From contig CAAGFF010000113.1 in the NCBI GenBank assembly GCA_900769055.1, forward strand, positions 1-6,406: a stretch of 6,406 bases of DNA, written 5' to 3'. Origin of the DNA: an uncultured Prevotella sp. GTDB lineage: Bacteria > Bacteroidota > Bacteroidia > Bacteroidales > Bacteroidaceae. The notes beneath the pieces are model-generated. The model was not told the origin of the DNA. It did no database searches and was given only the letters and a program-made list of their open reading frames with translations. The position numbers and the translations under genes were made by a program. Shown piece by piece: positions 5,216-6,406 of the stretch (positions within the stretch are counted from its first letter, which is position 1; each line of letters begins with the position of its first letter).

Positions 5216-5260
5216 CCCGGAAATGGCGGCAAGTCACATCCCATCCACATACTGAAAGAG
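5216..5260. repeat. Outer direct repeat, right copy
   Basis: Matches 3571-3616, sharing CCCGGAAATGGCGGC at the start and ACTGAAAGAG at the end. It ends 24 bp before the ATG of the YhcG-type gene and so probably forms part of that gene's leader or promoter region. Confidence 0.65.
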
Positions 5261-5284
5261 TTTTCTCTACATAAGTCAACATTT

Positions 5285-6406
5285 ATGGAAGAAAAAAAGA
5301 ACATAGAAAAACGGACTGACCTGGCAGAATTCGTTTGTCGTGACGGCATGACCGCAGACAAAGAATATGTAGAGTGGCTGTCAGACGTAAAAGCGCGATT
5401 CCGTCAAAGTCAAATAAAGGCTTCAGTTCGTGTAAACACATCATTGCTTGAGTTCTATTGGAGTATAGGCAGGGACTTGTTAGCATTACGTGCCGAAGAA
5501 CGCTGGGGGGCTGGAGTTGTGAAAGAATTTGCCCTTGATATGCGACAAGCATTTCCTGATGAAAAAAGATTTTCCCATACTAATGTGAAATACATGAAGC
5601 AGTGGTATTCCTTTTATTATGACTCCTCTATAAAAAGCCACCAAGTTGGTGGCCAATTGGCATTGACAGGAAAAAGCCACCAAGTTGGTGGCCAATTAGA
5701 GATGCCTGAAGTATTTGGTATAGTTCCATGGAAACATCATATTTACATCGTTTCTAAAAGCAAATCTCTTGAAGAAGCTTTATTTTACATAAACAGAGTT
5801 GCAAGAGAAGGATGGAGCCGTGCTTTTTTGGAACATCAGATAGATGCCAATCTCTTCGGAGCACAAGGTTCAGCCATAACAAATTTTGATATAACATTAC
5901 CTGTATCTCAATGTGAAGTGGCAAAAGAATTGTTGAAGAGTGAATATGATTTGAGCTTCGTTACTGTGGAGGAAATCAAAAAAGAAAAGGATTTGGAGAA
6001 TGCTTTAGCTAACAACATTACTCGATTTCTCCTTGAATTGGGAAGTGGCTTCTCATACGTGGGACGACAGATGGAATTGCAGATGCCTGGAGGGCAAACG
6101 TTCTTCCCCGATCTGGTTTTCTATCATATACCTCAACACAGGTATGTCGTGGTGGAATTGAAAGCCGTCAAATTTATTCCAGAATTTGCAGGTAAGCTCA
6201 ATTTCTATGTTACGGCGACAGACAAATTGCTACGAGGTAAAGGTGACAACCCCACAATTGGTTTGCTTATCTGTAAATCTACAGACAAGACAATAGTAGA
6301 ATGGTCATTGCAAGACATTCAGAAGCCATTGGGGGTGGCTACGTATCAGTTACAAGAGGTAGTTGAGCGCACCATTGCTGAAATCGAAAATGGGAGCAAA
6401 GACGAC
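5285..6406 (+). CDS. YhcG/DUF1016-family PD-(D/E)XK nuclease, open at the right edge
   Basis: The frame runs 374 codons from the ATG at 5285 to the last base with no stop, so the gene continues outside the window. The family is usually about 330-380 residues, so little should be missing. The N-terminal helical half (about 28-112) carries VNTSLLEFYWSIGRDLL and FSHTNVKYMKQWYSFY, typical of the DUF1016 N-terminal domain. IVPWKHHIYIVSK and the later GWSRAFLEHQID start the C-terminal half. The nuclease core is FFPDLVFYH followed by YVVVELKAVKF, giving Asp276, Glu291 and Lys293, then PEFAGKLNFYV, the family signature. A linker at 117-138 holds KSHQVGGQL twice (117-125, 130-138). Relatives often sit beside type I restriction-modification or other defence genes; none is visible here. 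T-ending Phe codons are frequent, in contrast to the Rpn gene. The start has no Shine-Dalgarno site. Family assignment is firm; substrate unknown. Confidence 0.92.
   Translation, partial: MEEKKNIEKRTDLAEFVCRDGMTADKEYVEWLSDVKARFRQSQIKASVRVNTSLLEFYWSIGRDLLALRAEERWGAGVVKEFALDMRQAFPDEKRFSHTNVKYMKQWYSFYYDSSIKSHQVGGQLALTGKSHQVGGQLEMPEVFGIVPWKHHIYIVSKSKSLEEALFYINRVAREGWSRAFLEHQIDANLFGAQGSAITNFDITLPVSQCEVAKELLKSEYDLSFVTVEEIKKEKDLENALANNITRFLLELGSGFSYVGRQMELQMPGGQTFFPDLVFYHIPQHRYVVVELKAVKFIPEFAGKLNFYVTATDKLLRGKGDNPTIGLLICKSTDKTIVEWSLQDIQKPLGVATYQLQEVVERTIAEIENGSKDD
5632..5697 (+). repeat. Palindrome-bearing 27-bp repeat inside the YhcG-type gene
   Basis: Two identical 27-bp copies (5632-5658, 5671-5697) start 39 bp apart, so the frame is kept. 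Each contains GCCACCAA-G-TTGGTGGC, 8-bp perfect arms around one base (5637-5653, 5676-5692), and encodes SHQVGGQL. A further palindrome, GCCAATTGGC, follows at 5652-5661. The repeats fall in the linker between the two domains, where length change should be tolerated. Confidence 0.85.

Larger units (their letters stand above)
4965..5284. other. Spacer between the two nuclease genes, mostly repeats
   Basis: No gene was found. A 70-residue minus-strand frame (5149-5361) runs through repeats into the antisense of the next gene. The spacer holds a 72-bp direct duplication, two hairpin copies, and the right copy of the outer repeat. No TAnnTTTG box was found upstream of 5285 and no terminator with a T-run follows the Rpn gene, so how the YhcG-type gene is transcribed is not clear. 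Confidence 0.6.

Overview
The window looks like accessory chromosomal DNA from a Bacteroidales bacterium, probably Prevotella-like. The signs are a Bacteroidetes-type promoter (TTTG, 19 bp, TAnnTTTG) in front of the Rpn gene, few recognisable Shine-Dalgarno sites, a VirE/BT4734-type primase-helicase, and long spacers filled with the degenerate short repeats common in this order. The genus is an inference.

Layout. Positions 1-533 have no gene but are highly patterned: two GC-rich hairpins, five octamers spaced about one helical turn apart, a 91-bp array of 13 heptamers, and two inverted sets of 9-bp repeats flanking an AT-rich stretch. Positions 534-2660 (minus strand) encode a primase-helicase of about 708 residues. 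A 227-bp divergent spacer holds a 24-bp near-perfect palindrome between two candidate promoters. Positions 2888-3226 (plus) encode a 112-residue, probably DNA-binding protein. Positions 3227-3660 are GC-rich, non-coding and dense in inverted repeats. Positions 3661-3900 are dispersed-repeat DNA. Positions 4008-4964 (plus) encode an Rpn-family PD-(D/E)XK nuclease with its own promoter and a tandem-repeat tail. Positions 4965-5284 are spacer with a 72-bp direct duplication. Positions 5285-6406 (plus) encode a YhcG/DUF1016-type PD-(D/E)XK nuclease that is still open at the window edge.

How the parts may work together. The primase-helicase and the small protein are divergent and share one palindrome, which suggests co-regulation, possibly by the small protein. 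The repeat and AT-rich block just downstream of the primase-helicase resembles the layout of phage-satellite origins, so the left half could be the replication module of an integrated element. The right half holds two unrelated PD-(D/E)XK nucleases. The Rpn gene is bracketed by nested direct repeats that also occur upstream of the YhcG gene, and the two genes differ sharply in codon choice, so they probably arrived separately. No integrase, att site, CRISPR array, tRNA or rRNA was seen.
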